NCBI GenBank assembly: GCA_973895155.1
Contig: OZ316892.1
Coordinates: 8,866,001 to 8,930,000 of the forward strand
Source of the DNA: Marsupella aquatica
Taxonomy: Eukaryota; Marchantiophyta
Direction of reading: 5' to 3'
DNA length: 64,000 bases
The position numbers and the translations under genes were made by a program. Under the pieces are notes generated by a model. That model had not been told where the DNA came from. It saw nothing but the letters and a program-made list of their open reading frames with translations, and made no database searches. This document shows positions 33,146-42,282 of the stretch, one piece after another; positions within the stretch are counted from its first letter, which is position 1; each line of letters starts with the position of its first letter.

Positions 33146-34573
33146 ATGGACTCGACTAGTCGGGTAGAATACAGGCAGTTGCTGGAAACGATTACTAGGG
33201 TTTTTGATGAGGGGGCTGAACCGGACCATGTGGCCCTCCAAGCACTCAGGAATGCACGAAACACTCTTGAGTATAAACCAATTGCTGGCAAACTCAGTGG
33301 GAAGAAGAAACGAAGAGGGGGCAATGTTGAGGTGAAACAGGTTCGCTTTAATGCAGTAGTGGCGATCTGGAAAGGAATATTACATCGTTACACTCAACCT
33401 AAGCAATATGAGGAGAATGCGTTTGAGATGGATTTTACAAGGCACAGTCTAAAAGGATACAAGAAGTTTGTGAACGAGATCACTTGTTGTATGCGTGAAA
33501 GTGTAGAGGATGAAGACACTTTCACACGGGAACAGAAGGATGCATTTGTACTTGAGTGTGAGAAAGCAGGAGGATTCATTGACAACTTGGCTGTCAATTT
33601 GGAGTTCAATATTTGGGATTTGATGGTGGCCAAATTAAACTTGGATGATACTACAATGCTTGGAAATTCTGGAATGTTTAAGCATAAGAGGGACTTGTTA
33701 TCAACTTGGAGTAAAGAGTTGGCAATGGCAAAAGTTGAAAGTAACGTCAAATATGTAAACAAGGTGATGCAGTTTGGAGATGTGAGTATCAGAAGCGATG
33801 GAAAAGGAACACGCCCATCACGTGTACTTCCAGATGTGAGGAGTATCCATTTCTTGAAGCCTGAGCAAGTGCAAAATGCTCATTCCATCGGGAAAGGTGT
33901 GCAAGGGGAGGTGTACACTTGTCACGTATTAGATTGCCCTCTTATTCCGAAGAATGTCACACTAGTGGCAAAAAGATTCAAAAAAGGAGATAAGCAAAAG
34001 AGGAGGACAGATGCATTACAAGAAATGCTTATGGGAGGACTAAATCACAAGGGAATTGTTGGGGCTTTGGCAATGACGATTGATGATCCACCAAGACTTG
34101 TGTATGATCATTACAATGGAGGTGATTTGGGAAGCTTCATAGATAGATGTGGATTGTGGTCAAAGAACAAAGGAAAATCACAAAGTTCCTCCAACATTGA
34201 TTTCAAGTTTGTTTCTGAAAAGAAACTCTTTCTGGAGAATCGATTGGGAATTGCATTGGCGTTGCTTGAGACGTTACAATATTTGCATGATCACAACCGA
34301 TGTCATTGTCATCTTCACTTTGGAAACATTCTTCTACATTTTGACTATGAAAATGATGTAGCCATCAAGGTGTATGTTGGCTTATGCGATTTTGGCTTGT
34401 CTAAACATAAGTCACAGTGTAAACTACCAGAGAATCGAATGTGGTCTACTCCTGAAAATAAAGTTGTAGCCTATCAAAAACAATATCCTCAATTGGCTCC
34501 AGAGCTTGTTTCGCCCACCCCAGTAGAGTATAGTGCTGCCACTAATATATATGCTTTGGGCAACATTTTTTAG
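33146..34573 (+). CDS. Transposon-borne pseudokinase, C-lobe frameshifted
   Basis: The frame gives 475 residues from ATG 33146. Residues 1-245 are an unrecognised N-terminal domain. A protein-kinase domain starts at a glycine loop (GKGVQGEVY, about 249-257), with an ATP-site Lys (VAKRFKK), a DFG motif (D415) and an APE-like motif (LAPELV). The catalytic loop reads HCHLHFGN (387-394) where active kinases have HRDxxxxN, so the catalytic Asp is His389. The conserved F-helix Asp is Asn (ATNIYALGN). It is therefore a pseudokinase. The frame stops inside the C-lobe after a T6 run; dropping one T restores RELGWSVHEDTVVG. The rest of the lobe (GPKLEAMVRDMM..) is in a third frame to 34785. Decay or sequence errors are both possible. 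Possible role: binding a host or element protein (inference). Confidence 0.72.
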   Translation: MDSTSRVEYRQLLETITRVFDEGAEPDHVALQALRNARNTLEYKPIAGKLSGKKKRRGGNVEVKQVRFNAVVAIWKGILHRYTQPKQYEENAFEMDFTRHSLKGYKKFVNEITCCMRESVEDEDTFTREQKDAFVLECEKAGGFIDNLAVNLEFNIWDLMVAKLNLDDTTMLGNSGMFKHKRDLLSTWSKELAMAKVESNVKYVNKVMQFGDVSIRSDGKGTRPSRVLPDVRSIHFLKPEQVQNAHSIGKGVQGEVYTCHVLDCPLIPKNVTLVAKRFKKGDKQKRRTDALQEMLMGGLNHKGIVGALAMTIDDPPRLVYDHYNGGDLGSFIDRCGLWSKNKGKSQSSSNIDFKFVSEKKLFLENRLGIALALLETLQYLHDHNRCHCHLHFGNILLHFDYENDVAIKVYVGLCDFGLSKHKSQCKLPENRMWSTPENKVVAYQKQYPQLAPELVSPTPVEYSAATNIYALGNIF

Positions 34574-34785
34574 AGAATTGGGATGGAGCGTCCATGAGGA
34601 CACGGTGGTTGGGTAGGGGTTGGAATACCTTGGAGCATGGTCCTAAATTGGAAGCAATGGTCCGTGACATGATGTCCATCGAGGTGAAGAAAAGGCAAGA
34701 GTGTGCCTTTTGGAGTTTGAAGATGATTCGGACATTCCCGGATTGTAGACTATTTGCCCAAAATAGTCCTTATCTTAGAGATTAG
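34574..34785 (+). pseudogene. Frameshifted end of the pseudokinase C-lobe
   Basis: Continues the kinase-like C-lobe in two other frames. The first 50 or so bases read RELGWSVHEDTVVG in frame 0, and from about 34605 the frame reads GWNTLEHGPKLEAMVRDMMS to a stop at 34785. The similarity to kinase C-lobe ends is by pattern only. Confidence 0.5.
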
Positions 34786-34932
34786 AGATGAAACTTGACC
34801 CACTAATTATTACATAAAATCATTAAGTTACAAACAATCTAATGGTTATTATAAAGTGATATGTATCTTATTTGTTTATATTGTTATGCCATGTCATTTC
34901 ATGATATTTGAATTTGTTCTAAATATGTTTTT

Positions 34933-36912
34933 ATGTTTGTAGATCTTGCAATCATGACGAAATGGAATTTGGATTCTGATGATGATGATGATGAAAAAGT
35001 TCCAAAAGATAAATATGCTCATTTATACATGCAAGACGCTCAAGATGTTTATTATGATCACTTTGATCATGATATTCATGGAAACTCGCTATCTCCAACA
35101 AAAGGGTTGGAAGATGAGTCCGAACCCAATGCTTGTGACATTGGTACGGGCGACAAAAACTCCTTGCCAAATTCAACTAAGTTGGAGGATGAAAGTGTCG
35201 ATTTGGAGTGGAACATCACAATAGAAAACATGAAACCTCCTCATCATGAATGGCCGATCAACGCCAAAGAATTGGAGATTTTGATGCCCAAAGCAGAGTT
35301 TAGCAAATTTGTGAAAAAACTATTTGACGATCCAGAAATGTGGACAACAAAATCTTGGTTACAAGACAAATTTACCATGTCCAGGCTAACACATCGAGAT
35401 GCCGCCACACATTGGCAACAAAGATTTCGGGAATATGCTCCAAATAAGGCAAACGGGAAAGTTAGTTCTGCTTATCCTCCTTTTGTTCGATGTTTGATTG
35501 CCGAGTTCATTCTAAAATGGAAGGTGGATTATCATTGGGAAAATAACGATGGCAAGGTGACCCATTCTGTGCATAAATCAGTGCATGTTATTGCAACAAA
35601 CAGAGGCAAAAGTGTAAAGAAGGATGTTCCAACCATGACCTCTAACAAGGGGTCCAAAAGAAAAATGGATGAGGCGCAGAAGGTGAATACACAACCAAAG
35701 GAGAAAGCAACATTTATCTCGCAATTCCTTGTGAAGCCTGAGCCAGCAACCACACCAAGCAATGTGGAGTCTACCAACAGCAAAAGACCAAACATTTCAG
35801 GGATTGGAAGCAGAACTCCACCTGTAATCAATATCGAACCTCCTAACAAGGAGAGGCTCAGCATGCAACATGTATGCAAGAGCTTGGGAGCAGAGATTGC
35901 TGATTTGCTTGAGAAGAATCTTCGCACAAAGTATGCTGTCGAGCTTTGTGATTCTGGCAGCATGGAAAGATACAAGGCAAAACTACAAGAGGCCGATTTG
36001 AAGATACGATCACTAGAGAAGAGGCCCATGGAATCGGGGACCAATTCTGAGGTGATGTATTACAAGGCTCAATTATTTGACCAGATGGAGAAAATCCAGA
36101 AGTTGACTGAACAACTTGCCAACAAAGAAGGTCAAGCTAGTCAAGTGCTAGAACTTGAAAAGAAGAACAAAATCATCAAAGATCTTCAAAATCAACTTGC
36201 ATCTCAACAACTCATCATTACAAATTTGCACGAGGAGATAACCAATGTCAACAATGGTGATTTGGGATGTGAGTCAAAAAAAGAAACATCATCCGATTTT
36301 GTTCAAATGCAAATCATTGATCCTACAGGACACAACACCCTATTTCCTGATGTGGAGGCTAGTGCAGAAGGCATTGAGAAATATTTTGACAAGTGGAAGA
36401 AGGATGAAACTATGGCACCATTTGTTCATGAAAAAGATGACAAGTGTACTTGGTGCCTCTATCCTTGGGGCCTAGAATATGTTTCCATGTTGGAAACTTG
36501 CGGACATATATGGCATCATGCTTGTTTGTTCAAATGGTTGAAGAAGAGCAGAAAATGTTGGTGTCGCACACCATTTCATGAACGTGAATATCAGCAACGA
36601 GGATTGTTGGACCAGATGCCATCAATGGAGACACAACACGACTCTGAAGAGACACAAGAGGGTCTAGCGATGACGCAAATAGATTCCACTCCCATTGAAC
36701 ACTTCACAATCAATGAGTATAATTTGTCAGATGGCGAATTTGACAGATTGCTCCTTAGTGGTCGATTCAATGAATGGAAAGAATATGCTGCAGTCAACCA
36801 GCCATCAATAGACGAGCAAAATATGCAGCGATCTATTCGTCGCCATCGACGACGTCAACAACAGGCAGAAGTGAAAGCAGAAGTTGTTGACATCAACGGA
36901 AAAAAAATATGA
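34933..36912 (+). CDS. Transposon-borne coiled-coil RING-like protein
   Basis: The frame runs 659 residues from ATG 34933. TTTGTAG at 34936-34942 resembles an acceptor, so the true start may be ATG 34954. The N-terminus is acidic (DSDDDDDEK). Residues 95-200 hold an aromatic-rich domain of unknown type (LEILMPKAEFSKFVKKLF). A Lys/Ser/Thr-rich linker follows, then a long coiled coil (about 355-450, e.g. MEKIQKLTEQLANKEG). The C-terminal zinc domain is C505-x2-C508-x14-C523-x-H525-x2-H528-x2-C531-x10-C542-x-C544. That is RING-H2-like, but the last pair is CxC instead of CxxC. RING domains usually act as E3 ubiquitin ligases; the odd spacing leaves activity uncertain. It sits 150 bp after the pseudokinase on the same strand, so the two may share a promoter. 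Confidence 0.75.
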   Translation: MFVDLAIMTKWNLDSDDDDDEKVPKDKYAHLYMQDAQDVYYDHFDHDIHGNSLSPTKGLEDESEPNACDIGTGDKNSLPNSTKLEDESVDLEWNITIENMKPPHHEWPINAKELEILMPKAEFSKFVKKLFDDPEMWTTKSWLQDKFTMSRLTHRDAATHWQQRFREYAPNKANGKVSSAYPPFVRCLIAEFILKWKVDYHWENNDGKVTHSVHKSVHVIATNRGKSVKKDVPTMTSNKGSKRKMDEAQKVNTQPKEKATFISQFLVKPEPATTPSNVESTNSKRPNISGIGSRTPPVINIEPPNKERLSMQHVCKSLGAEIADLLEKNLRTKYAVELCDSGSMERYKAKLQEADLKIRSLEKRPMESGTNSEVMYYKAQLFDQMEKIQKLTEQLANKEGQASQVLELEKKNKIIKDLQNQLASQQLIITNLHEEITNVNNGDLGCESKKETSSDFVQMQIIDPTGHNTLFPDVEASAEGIEKYFDKWKKDETMAPFVHEKDDKCTWCLYPWGLEYVSMLETCGHIWHHACLFKWLKKSRKCWCRTPFHEREYQQRGLLDQMPSMETQHDSEETQEGLAMTQIDSTPIEHFTINEYNLSDGEFDRLLLSGRFNEWKEYAAVNQPSIDEQNMQRSIRRHRRRQQQAEVKAEVVDINGKKI

Positions 36913-37347
36913 ATAGAGTAGTCTCTAGATTTTGATGTAGTTACTATTAGACACTTCTTTTTTCTTGGACGATTGTTTTCAAGTGTAATTGGTAAAGAAA
37001 TAATGCAGTGGCATAATATATGACTTACCATGGAGTCACATTTTGGTGGAGCTCATGTGTGATGTTTGTGGATTTACATTATAGATTATTTAACCATTTT
37101 TGTAGTATAAGTACTGTCAGAATTTAGGGTTTATCCCATGAGGAATAAAGTTTAGACTAGACACAAGGTAGATTTGAAATATCGTTAAAAATGGATACAA
37201 ATATCTGGTCCATAAACATTATTTTGCAAATCGTGACACTTATAAAACTCAATAACTTATATTCATGGCCAAAAAATATATGACATTCATAGTTATTGTT
37301 AGTAAAGACAATACAATAGTAACAAAGCATGCTAAACATAACATTTC
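36913..37347. other. Convergent 3' region between RING and transposase genes
   Basis: AT-rich spacer with no open frame supported. The two transcription units meet tail to tail here, so it should hold both polyadenylation regions. Confidence 0.5.
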
Positions 37348-40161
37348 TTAAGGCTGTGAAAGAAAATTCCTAGTATTTTTGTTGTGATTTCGCTGCAAAG
37401 CTTGATTCCACTTTTCCTCTGCAGCCCATGCAACTGGGTCGCGATTTTGCGGATGGACATTCCTTTGAGCTTGTTGAAATGATGATGTTCTTTGAAATTC
37501 ATGATCAATAGGAATGTTGGATGTATATGGATTAGTCACAGTCTGACCTCCATACTCATTGAAGATTGTAACAACTTCTTCCCATGGTGCACGTGTGTTG
37601 TTCAAAGATGTACCTTGAACATTATTTGGTTGTTGAAAAATAGCTGATCTGCTTCCCTCTGAATGATGCCCTTGTGTGCTAGTGTGTTGTTGAACAAAGT
37701 ATGAGCTACTTGGGTCGACATTATTGTGGACGTTCAATGATGGATAAGCCCAAGATGCGTTTGGTTGGAAAGATGTTGCAAAATCTGAATACAACGATGC
37801 ATGATCTTCATCTTCAATCTGCGACTCGTCAATTGTAGGATACATCTCGAAATCCATTTCATTCTCCCAATCACCTGCATCACTTACATCTGTATGTGGT
37901 GGAAGACGAGTTAAGAAGTCACCCTCTTTATGTAATGATAATCCTTCCAAGGCTTCATCCGCATCATCAATTGCATCAAAATCTTCGACATCTTCTTGAC
38001 CAAGGGCAGCACACGTTGCGTCACACCCTTCATTCTGAGTCTGCTCAGTGGATAATGGCCTGACACCGTCATTTGTTGCTCTTCTTTCCTCATAACGTTG
38101 ATATATAAACGTATGAGGATTTCTTACTTTTGTAAGCCCTTTCTCCACTCTCATGTTTGTGAATACAAACACTAAATTCTTTGCTCGATCATTTGTCAAT
38201 CTGTTGCGACTTGCAGAATGAATAAATCCATAAGAACTCCAGTTTCTTTCACACGCAAATGCGCACATTTTTTGGTGACAGATTTTTCTAGCCAAAACTC
38301 TTAAATCTGGATAATCAGCACCGTATGAATGCCACCACTCTCCTGGACTTACTTGACCTATACTAGATTGGGCTCCTCTCATGGTTACTGTTGTGTTTGG
38401 TAATTTCTTTTGCGCATCAATTGCTTGCAATTGTATGGCAGAAATGAGTGCATTAACCTCACGATCATGGTTGACCCCTTCCTTCACCTTGCGTTCGGCA
38501 TATCGGGCAATGTACTCATTGAAACCTCGACATAGTTCTCCATCTCCAGCAACATCTAGGTCTTCATCAAAAAACATTTGAGGATTGATATATGCTGCAG
38601 CTAGCATAAAATCGGTGGTAAGAGATTCTCTTCGATCCATGTACACTTTTAATATCCTTGGCTTCAAGAACTCTGTTACCAATAGACATTCCTCCATGCT
38701 TGCCTTCAAATCAGTAATCCCTCTTTTCAAACTCCAATACAACCAGGCTGACTGAGGTGAAGCACCATCAAATTCGCGAAGCATCTTCACCAACGGAAGA
38801 AAGAAGTTCACTGTAGCCTTCACATCGGCCCAAAATTTATCTTGTTGTATCCACCCTTTCAGTTCTTCTGCCTTGGCCCTTGTCATGTGCCCATTTGATT
38901 TTGCACGCACAGGAAGTCTATCACGATAAGACTCCCATTTATCATCAATGACCATTTGTTGCAAAGCTCCTCTTAGCTCCAATGCTCTTTGCGCCATGAG
39001 AAAATTTGTTGCAAATCTTGTTGCATTTGGATTTAGTAGTTTTTTGTAACTCGATTTTCTCACAAATATTGCGGAGAGCTTTTGGGACGATGAAACTGCT
39101 TTTACTATCCATCTCAAGCGTTTAAAAATGCTTTTGAATGGATTCTGTCTACTCTCATCTAGCACTACATTCTTATGACCGCACATGTCTTCTAGCAACA
39201 AATTGAACACGTGGGCAGCACACCAACTCCAAGTGACATGTGGATATTTTTTCATGACTATCTCACAACCTGCTACACGATTTGCAGGCGCACCATCAGT
39301 TACAATTTGAACGATGTGATCTGGACCAATGTCATCGATATATTTCAGCCACATCTCTCCAAGATATTTTCCATCTTTCCTATCAGCTTGTGCCGCATTC
39401 CAACTATCCAAGAAAAAATCACCTTTAGAAGTCAACAACATGACGTTCATCAAAGGTTCCCTACGAATGTTTTCCCATCCATTTGATGAAACAGAATAAC
39501 CAAAAGGTTTTGTTTCCTTCATGATTTTGGTGATGTCTTTTGTGAGATCTTCCTTGGCTTCCTCCAACAACTTCATTCGCAAATTCCGCATAATGGGAAG
39601 AGAATATCCATTTACAATACCTTTTGAAGTCTCATGTACTGCTTCTCGAAAGTAAGGATTCTGTGAAACATTGAATGCAATACCACTTGTGTAGAAAGCT
39701 TTTGCCCAAAGCTTGTCCAAATACGCTCTATGTGAAATTTGATAAGCATCCATAATTGGGTTTGAAAGACTTCCTGCCCGAGCCATATGAGTCATATTTG
39801 ATTCATTTTCCATTTGAAAACGGTTAGACTCTCGTGTGGATGCTTGTGAATGGGAAGTTCCAATCTCTGGCCTGCGACCCCTGACATCCCGCAAGATATG
39901 GGTTCCATCCCTTCGTTTGTAGTTGATGTTTGATGGAACTTTGATGACATTGTACATTCTGTTGATTTCATCCAACTCCACATGACCATACAGGCCTAGG
40001 CATGGTGGTGCATTCCCTTTGATGATGTTTCCCATCAAATGTGCTTTGGCTCGTGTTGCATGAAAAGTAATATATGTTTTACAAAACTTGCATTTTCGAT
40101 ACATACGGTTTGCATCATTAGATGTTGAAGGCGCATCACACTGTTCGAAATATTTCCACAC
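37348..40161 (-). CDS. hAT transposase (BED finger, DUF659, hAT dimerisation domain)
   Basis: 937 codons on the minus strand. An N-terminal BED-type zinc finger (WKYFEQ, C24-x2-C27, H34 and H41) binds DNA. The DUF659/RNase-H-like core spans about 185-400, with IVTDGAPAN (D289) as the second catalytic acid. The hAT dimerisation segment is near 609-680 (GEWWHSYGADYPDL, ACERNWSS). A ~250-residue acidic and Gln/Asn-rich tail follows. Where relatives have DGW at the first catalytic Asp, this copy has NGW (N227-G-W), so activity may be lost. No ATG precedes the BED finger in this frame: a TGA lies ten codons upstream, and the first codon shown is GTG. A frame starting at ATG 40253 overlaps in another phase, so a 5' exon, a frameshift or a non-AUG start is needed. 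Confidence 0.88.
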   Translation of the reverse strand: MWKYFEQCDAPSTSNDANRMYRKCKFCKTYITFHATRAKAHLMGNIIKGNAPPCLGLYGHVELDEINRMYNVIKVPSNINYKRRDGTHILRDVRGRRPEIGTSHSQASTRESNRFQMENESNMTHMARAGSLSNPIMDAYQISHRAYLDKLWAKAFYTSGIAFNVSQNPYFREAVHETSKGIVNGYSLPIMRNLRMKLLEEAKEDLTKDITKIMKETKPFGYSVSSNGWENIRREPLMNVMLLTSKGDFFLDSWNAAQADRKDGKYLGEMWLKYIDDIGPDHIVQIVTDGAPANRVAGCEIVMKKYPHVTWSWCAAHVFNLLLEDMCGHKNVVLDESRQNPFKSIFKRLRWIVKAVSSSQKLSAIFVRKSSYKKLLNPNATRFATNFLMAQRALELRGALQQMVIDDKWESYRDRLPVRAKSNGHMTRAKAEELKGWIQQDKFWADVKATVNFFLPLVKMLREFDGASPQSAWLYWSLKRGITDLKASMEECLLVTEFLKPRILKVYMDRRESLTTDFMLAAAYINPQMFFDEDLDVAGDGELCRGFNEYIARYAERKVKEGVNHDREVNALISAIQLQAIDAQKKLPNTTVTMRGAQSSIGQVSPGEWWHSYGADYPDLRVLARKICHQKMCAFACERNWSSYGFIHSASRNRLTNDRAKNLVFVFTNMRVEKGLTKVRNPHTFIYQRYEERRATNDGVRPLSTEQTQNEGCDATCAALGQEDVEDFDAIDDADEALEGLSLHKEGDFLTRLPPHTDVSDAGDWENEMDFEMYPTIDESQIEDEDHASLYSDFATSFQPNASWAYPSLNVHNNVDPSSSYFVQQHTSTQGHHSEGSRSAIFQQPNNVQGTSLNNTRAPWEEVVTIFNEYGGQTVTNPYTSNIPIDHEFQRTSSFQQAQRNVHPQNRDPVAWAAEEKWNQALQRNHNKNTRNFLSQP

Positions 40162-40539
40162 CGTAGAAAATTTTGCACCATGCTCTCACGAATGATTTGC
40201 TCCATGCCTAGGGATAGTGGAACGATATCCAGATTCACCGGACTCATTGTCATCGAAAGAAATCATTGTAAAGAAAGATGTACATGCAGAATTCAAATTC
40301 TGCAGTGTACCGTCAATAAAATGACAGTGTCATCTCCTCTCCAACGCACACTGAACATACATAAATACAACAATACAAATTAAAATAAATATTTATTGTA
40401 TACCAAACTTCATATAGCATATACAATGAACCCCAAGAATAATCACATTTCACAACATTTTGAGTTCCCTAAATTTTATCATAGTATTTTCGTTGTTTTT
40501 ATGTTTGGTTGTAACAAGTATAAAAGAGTAGGACACTTT

Positions 40540-40586
40540 GATGAATTACCACAATCTGAGTCGAGACTCCAAGATTACGCACCATC
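40540..40586 (-). ncRNA. Structured leader motif, copy F
   Basis: On the minus strand: outer stem GATG / CATC, inner hairpin GAGT-CTCG-ACTC (perfect stem), core CTTGGAG..CTCAGATTGTGGTAATTC. Third motif of the transposase leader, matching copy C. Confidence 0.5.
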
Positions 40587-40703
40587 GTTTCCCGATCTCT
40601 CATACTTGCTTACATCCCTACTTTGTCCTAAGTTATAGAATATCTATAACTTAACAATCACTTCTTTATAAAGCAAAAATATTTTCAGGGAAATCGTGAC
40701 ACA

Positions 40704-40751
40704 CATGTGAAATATCACAGACTCAGCCAAAGCTCCAAGCCTACGCACATG
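40704..40751 (-). ncRNA. Structured leader motif, copy D
   Basis: On the minus strand: outer stem CATGTG / CACATG, inner hairpin GAGC-TTTG-GCT, core GCTTGGAGC..CTGTGATATTTC. Second motif of the transposase leader, matching copy B. Confidence 0.6.
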
Positions 40752-40826
40752 GATTTCTCTATCCTTTGAAAATTTTTTGCTTACTAAATAAATGACGTTA
40801 AGTTGTTAAGTTAATATATAGAACTC

Positions 40827-40876
40827 TTGTATGAAATATCCCGAGCCGAGCCAAGACTCCAGACCCGCGCATACAA
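40827..40876 (-). ncRNA. Structured leader motif, copy E
   Basis: On the minus strand: outer stem TTGTATG / CATACAA (seven perfect pairs), inner hairpin GAGT-CTTG-GCTC (one G-U), core CTGGAG..CTCGGCTCGGGATATTTC. First motif of the transposase leader, matching copy A. Confidence 0.62.
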
Positions 40877-41355
40877 AAATTCATATATATTACTCCATTA
40901 CAATTCACTAAGGAAAAACATTTCATTGTAAGACTCTAAAATTGAGAAGTATTATCAATCTATTCATTAAAAGTGAATTATTATTCAATTTGTGAACATT
41001 TGGGCAATAGAAAGTGTACATTTGGCTTTCAAAAAGTGTACATTTGGACAAGAAATAAAAGTGATGGCCATTAGACATACCACCATGTTCATCTTTTATA
41101 AATGAACTAGGATGAGACTACTTCTAGTAAAGATCATTTTTTCTCCCTCAAGTTTACAATTGACTATTTAGGTGTAGAGTATTGTACTATAGTATACCTT
41201 TTGGGGTTAAAAAATGTACATTTAGAGACCAAAAATTGTACATTTCGAGGCCTAAAAGTGAACAAAATAAAATACACTTTTAATGAATAGGGTGATTATT
41301 GCAAAACTTACCTTTAGACCTTAGTAGCTTAGAGTTTCTCGTACTAAGTTATGTG
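40877..41355. other. AT-rich leader of the transposase gene
   Basis: AT-rich, no coding potential. Short phrases recur (GTGTACATTTGG at about 41000 and 41034; ATTGTACATTT or AATGTACATTT near 41213 and 41232). Counterpart of 32192-32660 in the left leader. Confidence 0.5.
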
Positions 41356-41384
41356 TACAATGATTGGGGGTCTCCCCTTTTATG
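41356..41384 (-). promoter_or_regulatory. Right TIR core promoter (TATA box, inward)
   Basis: On the minus strand, CATAAAAGG (41384-41376) is followed by TCATTGTA (41363-41356). The distance from the TATA box to the first hairpin motif is about 500 bp at both ends of the transposon. It would drive the transposase gene. Confidence 0.65.
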
Positions 41385-41429
41385 GCCTCCCACGGACCTC
41401 TTTTTCCGTAGTTTTAGCCTTAATTTTTG

Positions 41430-41977
41430 GGTTGCACCTTTTTAACCCTAATTTTGGCCGTCTCGCGGCCCCTAACCCTAATCCCGGCCGCAAAGTAAAT
41501 TACCGCCCGGCCCCTTTCCCCCCCCCCCGCCCCCGGCCTCCCTGGCCCCCCCCTGCCCCAGCCTTCCTCCCCTCCCCCGGCTTCCTTCCCCTCTCCCCCC
41601 CGCCCCGGCCTTCCTCCTCTCCCGCCCCGGCCTTCCTCCTCTCCCCCTCCCCTCCCCACCCCCGGCTTCCCTCCTCTCCCCACCCCCGGCTTCCCTCCTC
41701 TCCCCCTCCCCCCCGCCCCGACCCGGCCTTCCTCCTCTCCCACTGCCCCCCCCCGCCCCGGCCTTCCTCCTCTCCCCTTCCTCCCCCCGGCCCGGCCTCC
41801 CTCCCTCCCCTCCCCACCCCCGCCTTCCCTCCTCTCCCCCTCCCCCCCCCCCCCCGCCCCCGGCCTTCCTCCTCTCCCCGGCCTTCCTCCCCCCGGCCCG
41901 GCCTCCCTCCCCTCCCCACCCCCGGCTTCCCTCCCCTCTCCCCCCCGCCCCGGCCACCCACCCCACGCCCCGGCCCG
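41430..41977 (-). repeat. Right TIR C-rich minisatellite, first copy
   Basis: AACCCTAATTTTGG and AACCCTAATCCCGGCCGC are followed by about 470 bp of CCGGCCTTCCTCCTCTCCCC-like repeats. Open frames through it in several phases are artefacts of composition. Ends abruptly at an LTR fragment. Confidence 0.75.
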
Positions 41978-42182
41978 TGTTGAACTAAGACGTCATTCGC
42001 AACGACCATACAACCATGACTCATTTCATGCACACGTAGTCGACACAATCTCTACGTGGTTCACCTCTTCTCCAAGGCTACGTCCACACGAACACTCAAG
42101 CTTTACTTCAAGAGTAGACGAACACACATCCTCTCCCTCTTCCTCAAGTTGCTCTATTACAATCAGTAAGCATCACACCCCA
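41978..42182 (-). repeat. Partial copia LTR on the minus strand, cut by the gap
   Basis: 205 bp, identical by eye to the end of the 3' LTR at 31335-31666, in inverted orientation and including its AATGACGTC variant. The adjoining 5 bp (GCCCG, i.e. CGGGC inverted) equal the TSD of the copia element at 24970-31666. It is either a second insertion at the same pentamer or a misassembly. Confidence 0.8.
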
Positions 42183-42282
42183 NNNNNNNNNNNNNNNNNN
42201 NNNNNNNNNNNNNNNNNNNNNNNNNNNNNNNNNNNNNNNNNNNNNNNNNNNNNNNNNNNNNNNNNNNNNNNNNNNNNNNNNN
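42183..42282. other. Assembly gap, exactly 100 N
   Basis: A run of 100 N, the usual placeholder for a gap of unknown size. The sequence resumes inside a second copy of the transposase, at the position equivalent to 38295. Confidence 0.99.

Noticed and set aside
41351-42048. Pro-rich and Gly/Arg-rich open frames in the C-rich repeat (also 45338-46256)
   Set aside because: Same reason: low-complexity C-rich TIR sequence.
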